DNA of 64,000 nucleotides from Sphingomonadaceae bacterium PASS1 (GCA_002255985.1 NKIR01000002.1:1-64000), one strand, 5' to 3'; shown: positions 44,096-52,191, numbered from the stretch's first letter. A program made the numbers and translations. The notes: generated from the sequence alone by a model not told the origin.

Positions 44096-44647
44096 ATGAT
44101 CAGGACCAACCGATTTCTTCAACGCGCCGCAACAGCATCACTGCTCGCTGCTTTTGCAATTATGGCGGCGCAACCCGCATATGCAGGAACGACACCCGGT
44201 GGCAGTGAGGTAACCATTGTCCGCCCCTTATCCTTCGTCATCGATAACAATCTCGATTTTGGAACAGTCGTTCGGGGAACAACAGCCGGAACGGTCACCA
44301 TCACACCAACGGGAACGCGCACACAAACAGGCGGTGTAACCTTAGCCAATGGCGGCGGACATAAGCCCGCGTCCTTTGCCGGCCAAGGCACATTCACCCA
44401 GCGCGTCGACATCTCACTTGGCGCAAACAGTATTCCTTTGAATGGTCCGGGCACCCCTATGCGGGTCCGCGATTTCATCATCGGTAGTACGCCGACGGCT
44501 GCTCTTACAACTGCGCCACTAAGTTTTCGGATTGCAGCGTTGAACGGTGTTTTTTCATTTCCGATCGGCGCCACGCTTGACGTTGCCGCAAACCAGGCAC
44601 CGGGCGTGTATTCAGGAAACTGGTCGATCACGCTCAATTACTTCTGA
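44096..44647 (+). CDS. DUF4402 domain exported protein
   Basis: A 183-residue secreted protein: signal peptide 1-30 ending in AQPAYA, then a DUF4402 beta-sandwich domain with SFVIDNNLDFGTVVRGTTAGTVTI, the Gly-rich FAGQGTFTQRVDISL, and the terminal VYSGNWSITLNYF. DUF4402 proteins look like pilin-type or surface subunits and usually lie near chaperone/usher genes, but none is present here. Start at 44096 fits the signal peptide; the longer frame upstream is not supported. Function unknown. Confidence 0.83.
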   Translation: MIRTNRFLQRAATASLLAAFAIMAAQPAYAGTTPGGSEVTIVRPLSFVIDNNLDFGTVVRGTTAGTVTITPTGTRTQTGGVTLANGGGHKPASFAGQGTFTQRVDISLGANSIPLNGPGTPMRVRDFIIGSTPTAALTTAPLSFRIAALNGVFSFPIGATLDVAANQAPGVYSGNWSITLNYF

Positions 44648-44686
44648 CCCGTTGCAGGCCGGCAGCGGCTTTGCTAGACGCCGCCC

Positions 44687-44878
44687 ATGAATAACGAACC
44701 TGAAACGATCCGAGTCCGTGAACCGCGCGTTGCTTGCGACGGCAGCGGTGACATCCCTGCCGCATTGGGTCACCCCCGCGTCTGGCTTCAGATTGACGAA
44801 AAAGGCTATGTCGATTGCGGCTATTGCGACCGGCATTTTGTGCTTGTCGGCGGCCCTGCGGATAACGGCAAAGACTAA
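44687..44878 (+). CDS. CHCC-type zinc-finger protein (NDUFS6-like)
   Basis: A 63-residue protein with the CHCC zinc-binding pattern: Cys17, His29, Cys44 and Cys47 (VDCGYCDRHF). The fold is related to the mitochondrial complex I accessory subunit NDUFS6, present in many alphaproteobacteria as a stand-alone gene. It lies 39 bases after the DUF4402 gene and is convergent with the PLP decarboxylase. Confidence 0.88.
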   Translation: MNNEPETIRVREPRVACDGSGDIPAALGHPRVWLQIDEKGYVDCGYCDRHFVLVGGPADNGKD

Positions 44879-44887
44879 AGCCTCCGG

Positions 44888-46114
44888 TTAAACCAATATT
44901 TCCTGCGCCGGCCCTTGGCCAAGGAAATTGGCGGGACTGGCGCTGGCACCATATGCGCCGGCGCAGAAGATCGCGACCAAATCACCGACATTTGCGCGCG
45001 GTAAATGGGCTTGGTCCGATAGCTTATCCAGCGGCGTGCAGAGGCAACCGACGATAGACGCAACCTCTTCAGGCTCCGCGCCAAATTTATGTGCAATGGC
45101 CACCGGATAGTTGCGTCGGATGACAGTTCCGAAGTTACCGCTTGCAGCCAGTTGATGGTGCAAACCGCCATCGGTGATGAGAAAAACCTCTCCGTGGCTA
45201 ACTTTGCGGTCCACAATGCGCGTCAGATAGACGCCTGCTTCGCCGACAAGATAGCGGCCAAGCTCAATACAAAAATGGGTATCAGACAGGCTCGACGGCA
45301 GCGCATCAAATGCTTCGCCAAGCGCACCGCCCACGGCAACGATATCAACCGGTCGATCGCCCGGGAAATAAGGAATGCCAAAGCCGCCGCCTAAATTGAC
45401 GTGCGGCGGTGACACGCCAATGGTGTCTGTCAGTTCCGCCACCAATGCGATCGTCTGTGCCTGCATCTGTATGATCGCGTCCACTTTGAGCGACTGCGAG
45501 CCTGCATAGATATGAAAGCCGCAATATTCGGCACCGGAGGCGATAATACGCTTTACCAGCGTTGGCACGCGCTCGGCGTCCACGCCGAATTGCTTCGCCC
45601 CCCCGCCCATTTTCATGCCTGAACCTTTCAGATCAAAGCTGGGATTTATGCGAACGGCAAGGCGCGGTGTCACGCCAAGTTTTGCGCCAATGATGATAGC
45701 GCGTTCGACTTCGCCTTCGGATTCGCAATTCAGCGTTACACCAAGCGCAATAGCGCGTTCCAATTCGCGGTCGCGTTTGCCGGGACCAGCAAAGCTGATC
45801 TTGGTTGCTTGCACCCCAGCGGCCAGTGCCAATTCAAGTTCACCGCCCGATGCAATGTCGAATCCGTCGACAAGGCCGTTCATCAATTCCAGCACGGGCG
45901 GAAAAGGATTGCCCTTCATCGCATAATGTATCGCCAGACGCTGTGGCATTGCAGCCCGCAAATCCGCAACGCGTCTGCGCGCATGATCGGCAGAATATAC
46001 AAACAAAGGGGTATCCCCGGCGCGATCCACCAGTGCAGAGGCGGTCATACCGCCAATGGCAAGTTCGCCGTCGATGGCGACGTAACCATCTGGGATGGGA
46101 CCAGTTTTTTTCAC
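44888..46114 (-). CDS. PLP-dependent decarboxylase, exosortase A system-associated
   Basis: A 408-residue fold-type III enzyme resembling diaminopimelate and ornithine decarboxylases. The PLP lysine is Lys67 in HYAMKGNPFPPVLELM; GGGFGIPYFPGDR and FCIELGRYLVGEAGVYLTRIVD bind phosphate, and AGAYGASASPANFLG is the Tyr region. It matches the family I recall as TIGR03099, found only with exosortase A systems. The gene overlaps the ligase gene by four bases, so the two act together. It probably decarboxylates an amino acid to an amine; the substrate is unknown. Confidence 0.88.
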   Translation of the reverse strand: MKKTGPIPDGYVAIDGELAIGGMTASALVDRAGDTPLFVYSADHARRRVADLRAAMPQRLAIHYAMKGNPFPPVLELMNGLVDGFDIASGGELELALAAGVQATKISFAGPGKRDRELERAIALGVTLNCESEGEVERAIIIGAKLGVTPRLAVRINPSFDLKGSGMKMGGGAKQFGVDAERVPTLVKRIIASGAEYCGFHIYAGSQSLKVDAIIQMQAQTIALVAELTDTIGVSPPHVNLGGGFGIPYFPGDRPVDIVAVGGALGEAFDALPSSLSDTHFCIELGRYLVGEAGVYLTRIVDRKVSHGEVFLITDGGLHHQLAASGNFGTVIRRNYPVAIAHKFGAEPEEVASIVGCLCTPLDKLSDQAHLPRANVGDLVAIFCAGAYGASASPANFLGQGPAQEILV

Positions 46115-47631
46115 GCGGCCAGCCTTAGCGCCAATATATTTCGATCAAGTTTACCGTTTGCATTTTTCGGGAAGGCATCAAGCCAATGGATTTCCGCTGG
46201 CTGCATGAAATTGGGCAACGTCGTTTTCAAATATGACTTCAGCCCGTCATCATCGCCGCTGCCCCGCACAAAAAGCACGATTGCAGCACCCAACCGATCG
46301 TCCTTGCGGCCCAAGGCGCAAGCTTCAGCGACCAGTCCGCTTTCGACAGCCGCTTCCTCAATTTCAGTTGGTGATATGCGGTTTCCGCTCGTTTTAATCA
46401 TCGCATCATCGCGCCCGACAAAATAGAGCAGACCGTCACCGTCGCGGCGGACGGTGTCGCCCGACCAAACCGCTATACCACCATATTTCGAAAACTCTGG
46501 AGCGGGTTTGAAACGTTCGGCGGTACGTGCTGCGTCCTGCCAATAACCCTGCGCAACAAGTCGCCCGGCATGGACAAGTTCGCCCGGTTCGTCAGGCCCG
46601 GTTTCGCTACCGTTCGGGGCAACGACCATGACCTCGGCAAAGGGAATATTGCGCCCCATGCTCGTCGGGTTGCCGTCAATCAAAGCGGGATCGAGATAGG
46701 TTGAACGAAAGGCCTCCGTCAGACCGTACATCGCATAGATATCGGTGTTCTTACCAAAAATGCTGCGCAGCATTTTCACAAGGCTTGGGGTAAATGCACC
46801 GCCCGAATTTGTCAGTCGCCGCATGTTCTGTGTAGCTTCAGGCGGCCATAAGTGTTCAGTCAGTTGCACCCACAATGGCGGAACTGCGGCAAGCGTGGTG
46901 ATTTTATGCTGCACGCAGGATTTAATGACATCGCGCGGCGTGAGATAATCCAGCGGTACGACACAGCCCCCTGCCCGCCATGTCGATAGCAATTGGTTCT
47001 GGCCATAATCAAAGCTGAGCGGCAGCACCGCGAGCACTTTATCATCCGGAGAGAGTTTGAGATATTCCGCGACACTGACAGCGCCCAAAACGAGGTTCGC
47101 GTGGGAGAGCATGACACCCTTTGGCCGCCCCGTAGAGCCGCTGGTATACAGGATTGCGGCGAGCGTGTCGGCGTCGGTTGTTACAGGGAGTGGAGGAAGT
47201 GACGGGGCGGAAGAATCGTCCAAAAACTCCAACACGGTCTTTTCATCGATAATGCTAAAACCCAATTCGTTCCGGGGAGGATTTAGGGTTCCCGCCCGGC
47301 CAGCATTGGTAATCAAAAACCGCGCCCCGCTGTCTGCCATGATGTAGGCCAGCTGAGGGGCTTTCAGCAACTGATTGACGGGCACATGCACGAGGCCCGC
47401 ACGCACGGCGGCCAAAGGCATCAGGCACGCGATTTCGCCTTTGCCCAACCATGTCGCCACCCGATCACCCGAATGCAGGTCGGTTGCCGCAAGCCATGCA
47501 GCCAGACGACCGATACGGAGATTTAACTCCTGATAATTATATGTTCGATCACGAATCGCCAACGCGCTCGCCATTGGTTGCCCAAACAGGGGCAAATGAT
47601 CGAGCGGGAACAGCGGCAAATCGTGCGTCAT
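46111..47631 (-). CDS. AMP-forming acyl-CoA/ACP ligase, exosortase A system-associated
   Basis: A 506-residue ANL-superfamily ligase. The AMP loop is AAILYTSGSTGRPKGVMLS (about 164-182), then YAMYGLTEAFRSTY, LYFVGRDDAMIKTSGNRISPTEIEE, and NGKLDRN with the C-terminal catalytic Lys. It matches the exosortase A-associated ligase family (TIGR03098 by recall). A carrier protein gene lies in the divergent operon, so the acid it activates is probably loaded onto that ACP. It starts 29 bases from the FemAB-like gene, so both promoters must overlap coding sequence. Confidence 0.88.
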   Translation of the reverse strand: MTHDLPLFPLDHLPLFGQPMASALAIRDRTYNYQELNLRIGRLAAWLAATDLHSGDRVATWLGKGEIACLMPLAAVRAGLVHVPVNQLLKAPQLAYIMADSGARFLITNAGRAGTLNPPRNELGFSIIDEKTVLEFLDDSSAPSLPPLPVTTDADTLAAILYTSGSTGRPKGVMLSHANLVLGAVSVAEYLKLSPDDKVLAVLPLSFDYGQNQLLSTWRAGGCVVPLDYLTPRDVIKSCVQHKITTLAAVPPLWVQLTEHLWPPEATQNMRRLTNSGGAFTPSLVKMLRSIFGKNTDIYAMYGLTEAFRSTYLDPALIDGNPTSMGRNIPFAEVMVVAPNGSETGPDEPGELVHAGRLVAQGYWQDAARTAERFKPAPEFSKYGGIAVWSGDTVRRDGDGLLYFVGRDDAMIKTSGNRISPTEIEEAAVESGLVAEACALGRKDDRLGAAIVLFVRGSGDDDGLKSYLKTTLPNFMQPAEIHWLDAFPKNANGKLDRNILALRLAA

Positions 47632-47660
47632 ATGTGCAATATCGCTTGGAGTGAAAGTTC

Positions 47661-48707
47661 ATGTCAGAGGTCAGCTATTTGCCCGCAAAAGGTGAATATC
47701 ACGATAATTTTCTGACGGCCCAGCTGGCAGCCGGAGGACGGCTTGACCGCAAATTTCAAAAGAGCCTGTTCGACCGGTTTGATTGGCTTAATCAGCTCCA
47801 TCGTCTCGCGCTGCCCGACAAACCTCCATTATTGTTGCGCGCCCAACAGGGCGAGGCGGACGCGTGGATGCCGCTGATGCGTCAAGGTAAGGGACATTTT
47901 GTAGCGCTTGCCAACTGGTACAATTTCAGATGGCAACCGATTTTTGGTGGCGCCTATGACGCAGTGACCCGCATGGCACTGCTCCGTCAGTTTGCGCATA
48001 GCACGAAGGATCGCGCGCGCAGACTGACATTGGCACCCGTTCCCGACGAAGATGGATCAGCAAGCCAGATTGCCGCAGCCTTTGAATCGAGTGGCTGGGT
48101 CGTAGAAATGTCCCCCTGCGATGAAAATCACTATCTGCGCGTGAATGGCCGGACGTTTGAAGAATATTGGACAGGACGCCCCGGTCAGCTGAAAAACATC
48201 GTCAAGCGCAAGGGCACAAAAGGCGTTGTTTCAATCCGCATTGAACAGGTCTTTGATGAAACCGCTTGGCGCGATTATGAACGCGTCTATGCCCGCAGCT
48301 GGAAGCCATCTGAAGACAGTCCAGCGTTTCTGATGCAGATCGCCCGGCAAGAGGGTGCGGCAGGCAATTTGCGGCTTGGATTGGCATATATCGATGGCCA
48401 GCCTGTCGCTGCGCAGTTCTGGACGGTTGAAAACCAAATAGCGCTTATTCACAAATTGGCGCATGACGACCAGCACTTGGCGTCATCGCCTGGTACGTTA
48501 TTATCGGCGGCGTTGTTTCAGCATGTCATTGATGACGATAAAGTTACTGAAATTGATTTTGGTACTGGCAGCGACGGCTACAAACGCGAATGGATGGAAG
48601 ATATGCGTCCCCGGTTTCGAATTGATCTGCTGTGGCCAAACCATATCGCAAATTGGCCCGTGATTGCGCGCCACCACTTACGGAAAATGCGCGGCCAAGC
48701 CGCTTAA
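47661..48707 (+). CDS. FemAB-like GNAT-fold protein, PEP-CTERM/exosortase-associated
   Basis: A 348-residue protein with a double GNAT fold as in FemX/FemAB: LQRKFQKSLF-like RLDRKFQKSLFDRFDW at the N-terminus, PGQLKNIVKRKGTKGVVSIRI around 175-195, RVYARSWKPSEDSPAF, and the C-terminal YKREWMEDMRPRFRIDLL. FemAB proteins transfer amino acids from tRNA to lipid-linked peptides; the exosortase-type relatives (TIGR03019 by recall) have unproven substrates. It begins the plus-strand arm of the cassette, with GGAG nine bases before its ATG. The ACP follows after 14 bases. Confidence 0.85.
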   Translation: MSEVSYLPAKGEYHDNFLTAQLAAGGRLDRKFQKSLFDRFDWLNQLHRLALPDKPPLLLRAQQGEADAWMPLMRQGKGHFVALANWYNFRWQPIFGGAYDAVTRMALLRQFAHSTKDRARRLTLAPVPDEDGSASQIAAAFESSGWVVEMSPCDENHYLRVNGRTFEEYWTGRPGQLKNIVKRKGTKGVVSIRIEQVFDETAWRDYERVYARSWKPSEDSPAFLMQIARQEGAAGNLRLGLAYIDGQPVAAQFWTVENQIALIHKLAHDDQHLASSPGTLLSAALFQHVIDDDKVTEIDFGTGSDGYKREWMEDMRPRFRIDLLWPNHIANWPVIARHHLRKMRGQAA

Positions 48708-48721
48708 CCCGAAAGAGAACA

Positions 48722-48982
48722 ATGTCACAGGACATAGAAACCATAATCCGCACGCTTCTATCAGATGTGCTTGGACTGTCATCGGAACAGGTCTCGGCTT
48801 TGCACAATGACAGCGCATTATTCGGCGCGATCCCCGAACTCGACTCCATGGCAGTCGCTGGTCTGCTGACCGAACTTGAGGATAGGCTGGATATCACCAT
48901 CGACGACGATGAAGTCGATGGAGAACTGTTCACGACATTTGGCAGTTTGGTGGGCTTTGCCGAAACGAAAGGCGCTGCGTGA
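48722..48982 (+). CDS. Acyl carrier protein, exosortase A system-associated
   Basis: An 86-residue carrier protein. The four-helix ACP pattern is clear, with the phosphopantetheine serine at Ser42 in IPELDSMAVAGLLTELEDRL, acidic helix II. Longer and different from the fatty-acid AcpP in this same window (58743). It is encoded next to a FemAB-like protein and two hydrolases; its stop overlaps the hydrolase GTG start by four bases. It is the most likely partner of the divergent ligase. Confidence 0.88.
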   Translation: MSQDIETIIRTLLSDVLGLSSEQVSALHNDSALFGAIPELDSMAVAGLLTELEDRLDITIDDDEVDGELFTTFGSLVGFAETKGAA

Positions 48983-49671
48983 GGCCTCAGCCGGTCCATC
49001 TGCATTACAGCACGGCCACGCAAAGCGAATATGGCCTTCGCTTTGGGCCAGCTGATGCCGACCGTATAATTTTAATCGTTCCGCCCCTGTTTGACGAAAT
49101 GAACCGTACACGGCGCATGGTGGCTGAGGCGATGCGCGGATTGGCAAAACGCGATGTGGCATCACTGCTGCCTGACTTACCCGGATGCAATGAGAGCACC
49201 GCAGCGCTTTCAAGCCAGTCGATAGAAAGCTGGCGGCGTGCCGTGTCTGATGTCGCCACGCAATTGGGGGCAACGCATGTGGTTTCAATCCGCGGCGGGG
49301 GCTTGCTTGACGATGCTGCGGGCCTTCCCATGTGGCGATTGGCACCGGTGAAGGGTGCATCGCTTTTAAAAACGCTTCTGCGCGCGCGGATTGCGGCGGA
49401 TAAAGAAGCCGGTATCGTGACAACTGCAGAGCAGCTCATCATCGAGGGGCAGCATGATGGGCTAGATCTTGCTGGACATGCGATTGGTCCAGCGATGCTT
49501 ATGGATCTCGAAAAGGCACATCCTGTCGCATCCGACGAAATAACAGAAGCAACCCTCACCGACGTGGCCGGGACAGCGCTGTGGCTGCGGTCAGAGCCTG
49601 GTGAAAGTCCGGAAATGTCCGCTGCGCTGGCTGGGTACATTGACCGATGGAGCGCATCATGCGGACGATAG
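48979..49671 (+). CDS. Alpha/beta hydrolase 2, exosortase A system-associated
   Basis: A 230-residue alpha/beta-hydrolase-fold protein of the exosortase-associated hydrolase 2 type (TIGR03101 by recall). PPLFDEMNRTRRM (35-47) and LLPDLPGCNES (63-73) are typical. At the nucleophile elbow one reads S-I-Arg105-G-G-G rather than G-x-Ser-x-G, so the usual catalytic serine is absent. It begins at GTG and overlaps the ACP gene (GTGA). It may be a scaffold or use another mechanism. Its end overlaps hydrolase 1 by 13 bases. Confidence 0.83.
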   Translation: MRPQPVHLHYSTATQSEYGLRFGPADADRIILIVPPLFDEMNRTRRMVAEAMRGLAKRDVASLLPDLPGCNESTAALSSQSIESWRRAVSDVATQLGATHVVSIRGGGLLDDAAGLPMWRLAPVKGASLLKTLLRARIAADKEAGIVTTAEQLIIEGQHDGLDLAGHAIGPAMLMDLEKAHPVASDEITEATLTDVAGTALWLRSEPGESPEMSAALAGYIDRWSASCGR

Positions 49672-50483
49672 TCAACTTTCCGTGCGGCACCGATAGCCTT
49701 AGCGGCGCGTTTGACGCAGCCGACGGCTCGACTGGTCTGCTCATCCTAAGCGGCGGGAATGAAATCCGCAGCGGGGCGTATGCAGGGCAAGCCGCCATGG
49801 CGCAGCATTTTCAGACGCTTGGTTACCCCGTTTTCCGCTTTGACCGGCGCGGTATCGGTGACAGCGAAGGGCAAAACAGAGGCTTCGAGCATAGCGCGGA
49901 CGACATTGCTGCGGCTTTAAAAGCCTTTCGTGCGATGGCGCCTCAATTGCGTAACATTATCGGATTTGGCAACTGCGACGCCGCGACCGCTCTAACGATC
50001 TTCCCAGATCACGATGCGTTCAGTACGCTGATTTTGGTCAATCCATGGACTATCGATGCAGCACCGGAAGCGGACGAAACAGCATCCCCCAATGCAGCCG
50101 CCATTCGCGGGCGTTATTGGGCAAGGTTGAAAAATCCGCGCAGCATCATGGATCTTTTGACCGGCAAAATTGACATCAAAAAACTTGCTGCGGGTCTGGC
50201 CAAAGCATCGGTGCGCGAACCGGTTTCCGATTTAGCGACACGCATCGCTGAAGGCTTTCTGGACCGCGACGAACCCGTTGCACTGCTGCTTGCGGAACGC
50301 GATACGACTGCGCTCGCTTTTCTCGCGGCGTGGCGATCCCGGACGTTTCAGGCCGCGCGGGCCAAAGACAACATATCGTTGTCGACCTGTGACAGCGCGT
50401 CACACAGTTTCGCCGATCCTGCCGCGCGCGCATGGCTATACGGACAAGTCGAGGAAATCCTCAGACGGCAGAGCGGATTATAA
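49659..50483 (+). CDS. Alpha/beta hydrolase 1, exosortase A system-associated
   Basis: A 274-residue alpha/beta-hydrolase of the exosortase-associated hydrolase 1 type (TIGR03100 by recall). ILSGGNEIRSGAYAGQAAMA and FRFDRRGIGDSEG are typical, and the nucleophile elbow reads G-F-G-N-Cys106-D-A-A, a cysteine in the nucleophile position. The ATG at 49659 follows GGAG six to seven bases upstream; another ATG is at 49647. Last gene of the plus arm. With hydrolase 2, ACP, ligase and decarboxylase it could release or edit a carrier-bound intermediate. Confidence 0.85.
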   Translation: MRTIVNFPCGTDSLSGAFDAADGSTGLLILSGGNEIRSGAYAGQAAMAQHFQTLGYPVFRFDRRGIGDSEGQNRGFEHSADDIAAALKAFRAMAPQLRNIIGFGNCDAATALTIFPDHDAFSTLILVNPWTIDAAPEADETASPNAAAIRGRYWARLKNPRSIMDLLTGKIDIKKLAAGLAKASVREPVSDLATRIAEGFLDRDEPVALLLAERDTTALAFLAAWRSRTFQAARAKDNISLSTCDSASHSFADPAARAWLYGQVEEILRRQSGL

Positions 50484-50492
50484 AAAACCGCC

Positions 50493-51194
50493 TCATGCGG
50501 CGGCGGAAAGATCCTGAAGCCGCGCTCGGTCTTGAATGGCCACCGTCCGGCGGTCTGGCAAGTTAATGACGCCGTCGGCTTTCAACAGCGATAATTGCCG
50601 GCTGACCGTTTCAATGGTTAAGCCAAGAATATCGCCCATCTGTTGGCGATTGAGGGGCAATTCAAACCTGTCCAAGGCGCTTTTGCCCGCCGAACAACCA
50701 GTCTCACCAAGTCGCGCAGACATTTCCAACAGCAAGGTCGCAATGCGTTCCGTTGCGGTCTTCTTCCCCAACAGCAGCATCCATTCATGGGCGCGATCAA
50801 GTTCAGTCAACGTCCGCCGCAGCAGCTTATGCTCCAGTTCCGGATGCTGCCGCGCGAAGCTGTCAAAGGTTGAGCGGGAAAATATGCATAATTCTGCATC
50901 TGTGAGCGCAGTGACGCTGTATGGGCTTTGCTGACCAAAGGGACGGCCGATAAAATCAGAGGCGAAGACAAGGCCGACAATCTGTTCGCGTCCATCCGAA
51001 ATGCTCATGGACACTTTCAGGACGCCTTCGATGACGTTGGCGACGACAACCGAATCATCGCCTTCCCAAACAACCGTCTGTCCCTTTGTCACGCGCTGCT
51101 TGCGGCCAAGCTGCCCCAACGCATCGAGTTCATCGGGTTCGAGGCCGGCGCAAATTGCACGGTTACGCACAACGCATTGGGAGCAGTCCTTCAT
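50493..51194 (-). CDS. FNR-type oxygen-responsive transcription factor
   Basis: A 233-residue Crp/Fnr-family regulator with the FNR cysteine set: Cys4, Cys7 and Cys15 at the N-terminus (CSQC, AIC) plus Cys103 in AELCIF, which fits a [4Fe-4S] oxygen sensor. Cyclic-nucleotide-binding-like barrel (about 20-140) and a winged-helix domain with LNRQQMGDILGLTIETVSRQLSLLK (about 178-202) that should read FNR boxes. Alphaproteobacterial FnrL is the closest match. It is convergent with the exosortase-type hydrolase 1 gene, ten bases apart. Confidence 0.88.
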   Translation of the reverse strand: MKDCSQCVVRNRAICAGLEPDELDALGQLGRKQRVTKGQTVVWEGDDSVVVANVIEGVLKVSMSISDGREQIVGLVFASDFIGRPFGQQSPYSVTALTDAELCIFSRSTFDSFARQHPELEHKLLRRTLTELDRAHEWMLLLGKKTATERIATLLLEMSARLGETGCSAGKSALDRFELPLNRQQMGDILGLTIETVSRQLSLLKADGVINLPDRRTVAIQDRARLQDLSAAA

Positions 51195-51270
51195 AACCCA
51201 AGCTTAGCTGTCGCGTGGGCGACGGGCAACAGCTCATGATGCCGTCTGGCCTATTGTGTATGTGGGAGGA

Positions 51271-51347
51271 TGGTAGCGAAGGAGGGACTTGAACCCCCGA
51301 CCTATGGATTATGATTCCACCGCTCTAACCAGCTGAGCTACTTCGCC
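51271..51347 (-). tRNA. tRNA-Met (CAT anticodon)
   Basis: A 77-base cloverleaf on the minus strand with encoded CCA. The acceptor stem is GGCGAAG with CTTCGCT (G1-T72 wobble), the D arm is AGCTCAGCTGGTTAGAGC, the anticodon loop reads TCATAAT, and the T arm is GTCGGGGGTTCAAGTCCC. The sequence is like the elongator tRNA-Met of alphaproteobacteria rather than the initiator. Confidence 0.96.
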
Positions 51348-51434
51348 ATCCAAGCGTGAATCCCGGCGTTTGCGGGGAAGCACGCGGCGCTATAAGCGTG
51401 GGGGTTGCATGGGTCAAGGGCTGCGAAACGTTAT

Positions 51435-51941
51435 TCAGCCGCGAAATGCCCATCTGCCAATCTGTTCCCACGGACCGCCGCGATAATAATAAGCAGCGAG
51501 GCCATAAATCGACAAGGGTCGAGGCTGAAAATTGCTGGAAAGCGTTTCATACAGCGCTTTCGCAATGGCGGGTTCGACCTTGTTCTGAACGGTGATGTGC
51601 AGCCGCGGACGCGCTTGGTCCTGCGGGATGAGCAACCCGCGAAACGCTTCCGCCAGCGCGTCGCGAATCGAGAGAAGTTCGGGGCTTTCAACGTGATAAG
51701 CAACGCCGCCGCCCAGATTCATAAGGTCGCTTAAACGGGCCTTCGGAGAAGGGCATTCAGCCGCAAGAGCCGCCAAGCGGGCTTTGACCTCGGCAATATG
51801 GCCCGGGGGCAAATGGTGGAACAGCGTGATATGCGCATCGACCATGTTGCGGTCGGCAGGATAATGCGCGCGACGCAAGCCATTGGCCCACGCCTGATCC
51901 GCTTTGCCCATTTCGGCGGTGATGATGATGGGTGCGGTCAT
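51435..51941 (-). CDS. 2'-5' RNA ligase family protein (2H phosphoesterase)
   Basis: A 168-residue 2H-superfamily protein with the two His-x-Thr motifs, AHITLF (His37) and LHITVQ (His115), that form the catalytic centre. Family members act on 2'-5' RNA bonds or cyclic phosphates, often in tRNA processing, but cellular roles vary. It is downstream of tRNA-Met but on the opposite face of the tRNA gene, with no evidence of shared control. Confidence 0.85.
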   Translation of the reverse strand: MTAPIIITAEMGKADQAWANGLRRAHYPADRNMVDAHITLFHHLPPGHIAEVKARLAALAAECPSPKARLSDLMNLGGGVAYHVESPELLSIRDALAEAFRGLLIPQDQARPRLHITVQNKVEPAIAKALYETLSSNFQPRPLSIYGLAAYYYRGGPWEQIGRWAFRG

Positions 51942-52020
51942 CGGTTGGCTTTAACGGTGCGGGCGCTCCACCGCTACCACGCAGTTTGTAATTGGCCTGC
52001 CAGCGCTTTGTGATTGCTAC

Positions 52021-52109
52021 ATTCGTCACCCTGAACTTGTTTCAGGGTCTTAATTTATTCGAAGGCGCAGTAAAAAGTAAGATCCTGAACCAAGTTCAGG
52101 ATGACGAAT
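52021..52109. repeat. Dispersed inverted-repeat element, copy 2
   Basis: The left arm ATTCGTCACCCTGAACTTGT TTCAGGGTCTT and the reverse complement of the right arm (52079-52109) match over about 31 bases with three or four differences, around a 27-base spacer. The left arm core GTCACCCTGAAC is shared with the element at 22251. It would fold into a long hairpin on either strand. It lies between the 2H phosphoesterase and rplI. Confidence 0.82.
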
Positions 52110-52134
52110 TGTGTCGCACGGGCAAAATATGGCA

Positions 52135-52177
52135 CAAAAAAGCCGCCCGGTCTTGCGACGGGGCGGCTTTTTGTTTT
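52135..52177. terminator. Bidirectional terminator at the rplI 3' side
   Basis: AGCCGCCC (52141-52148) pairs with GGGCGGCT (52161-52168); an A6 run precedes and T5GT6 follows, so both strands get a T-tail. It should end the rpsF-rpsR-rplI transcript on the minus strand. Confidence 0.9.
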
Positions 52178-52191
52178 TTAGGTGCGAAAGC

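Noticed and set aside
45805-46426. Plus-strand frames within the decarboxylase and ligase genes as a hidden exosortase or PEP-CTERM gene
   Set aside because: They lack membrane segments of exosortase and the PEP motif with C-terminal helix; both are antisense to confident genes.
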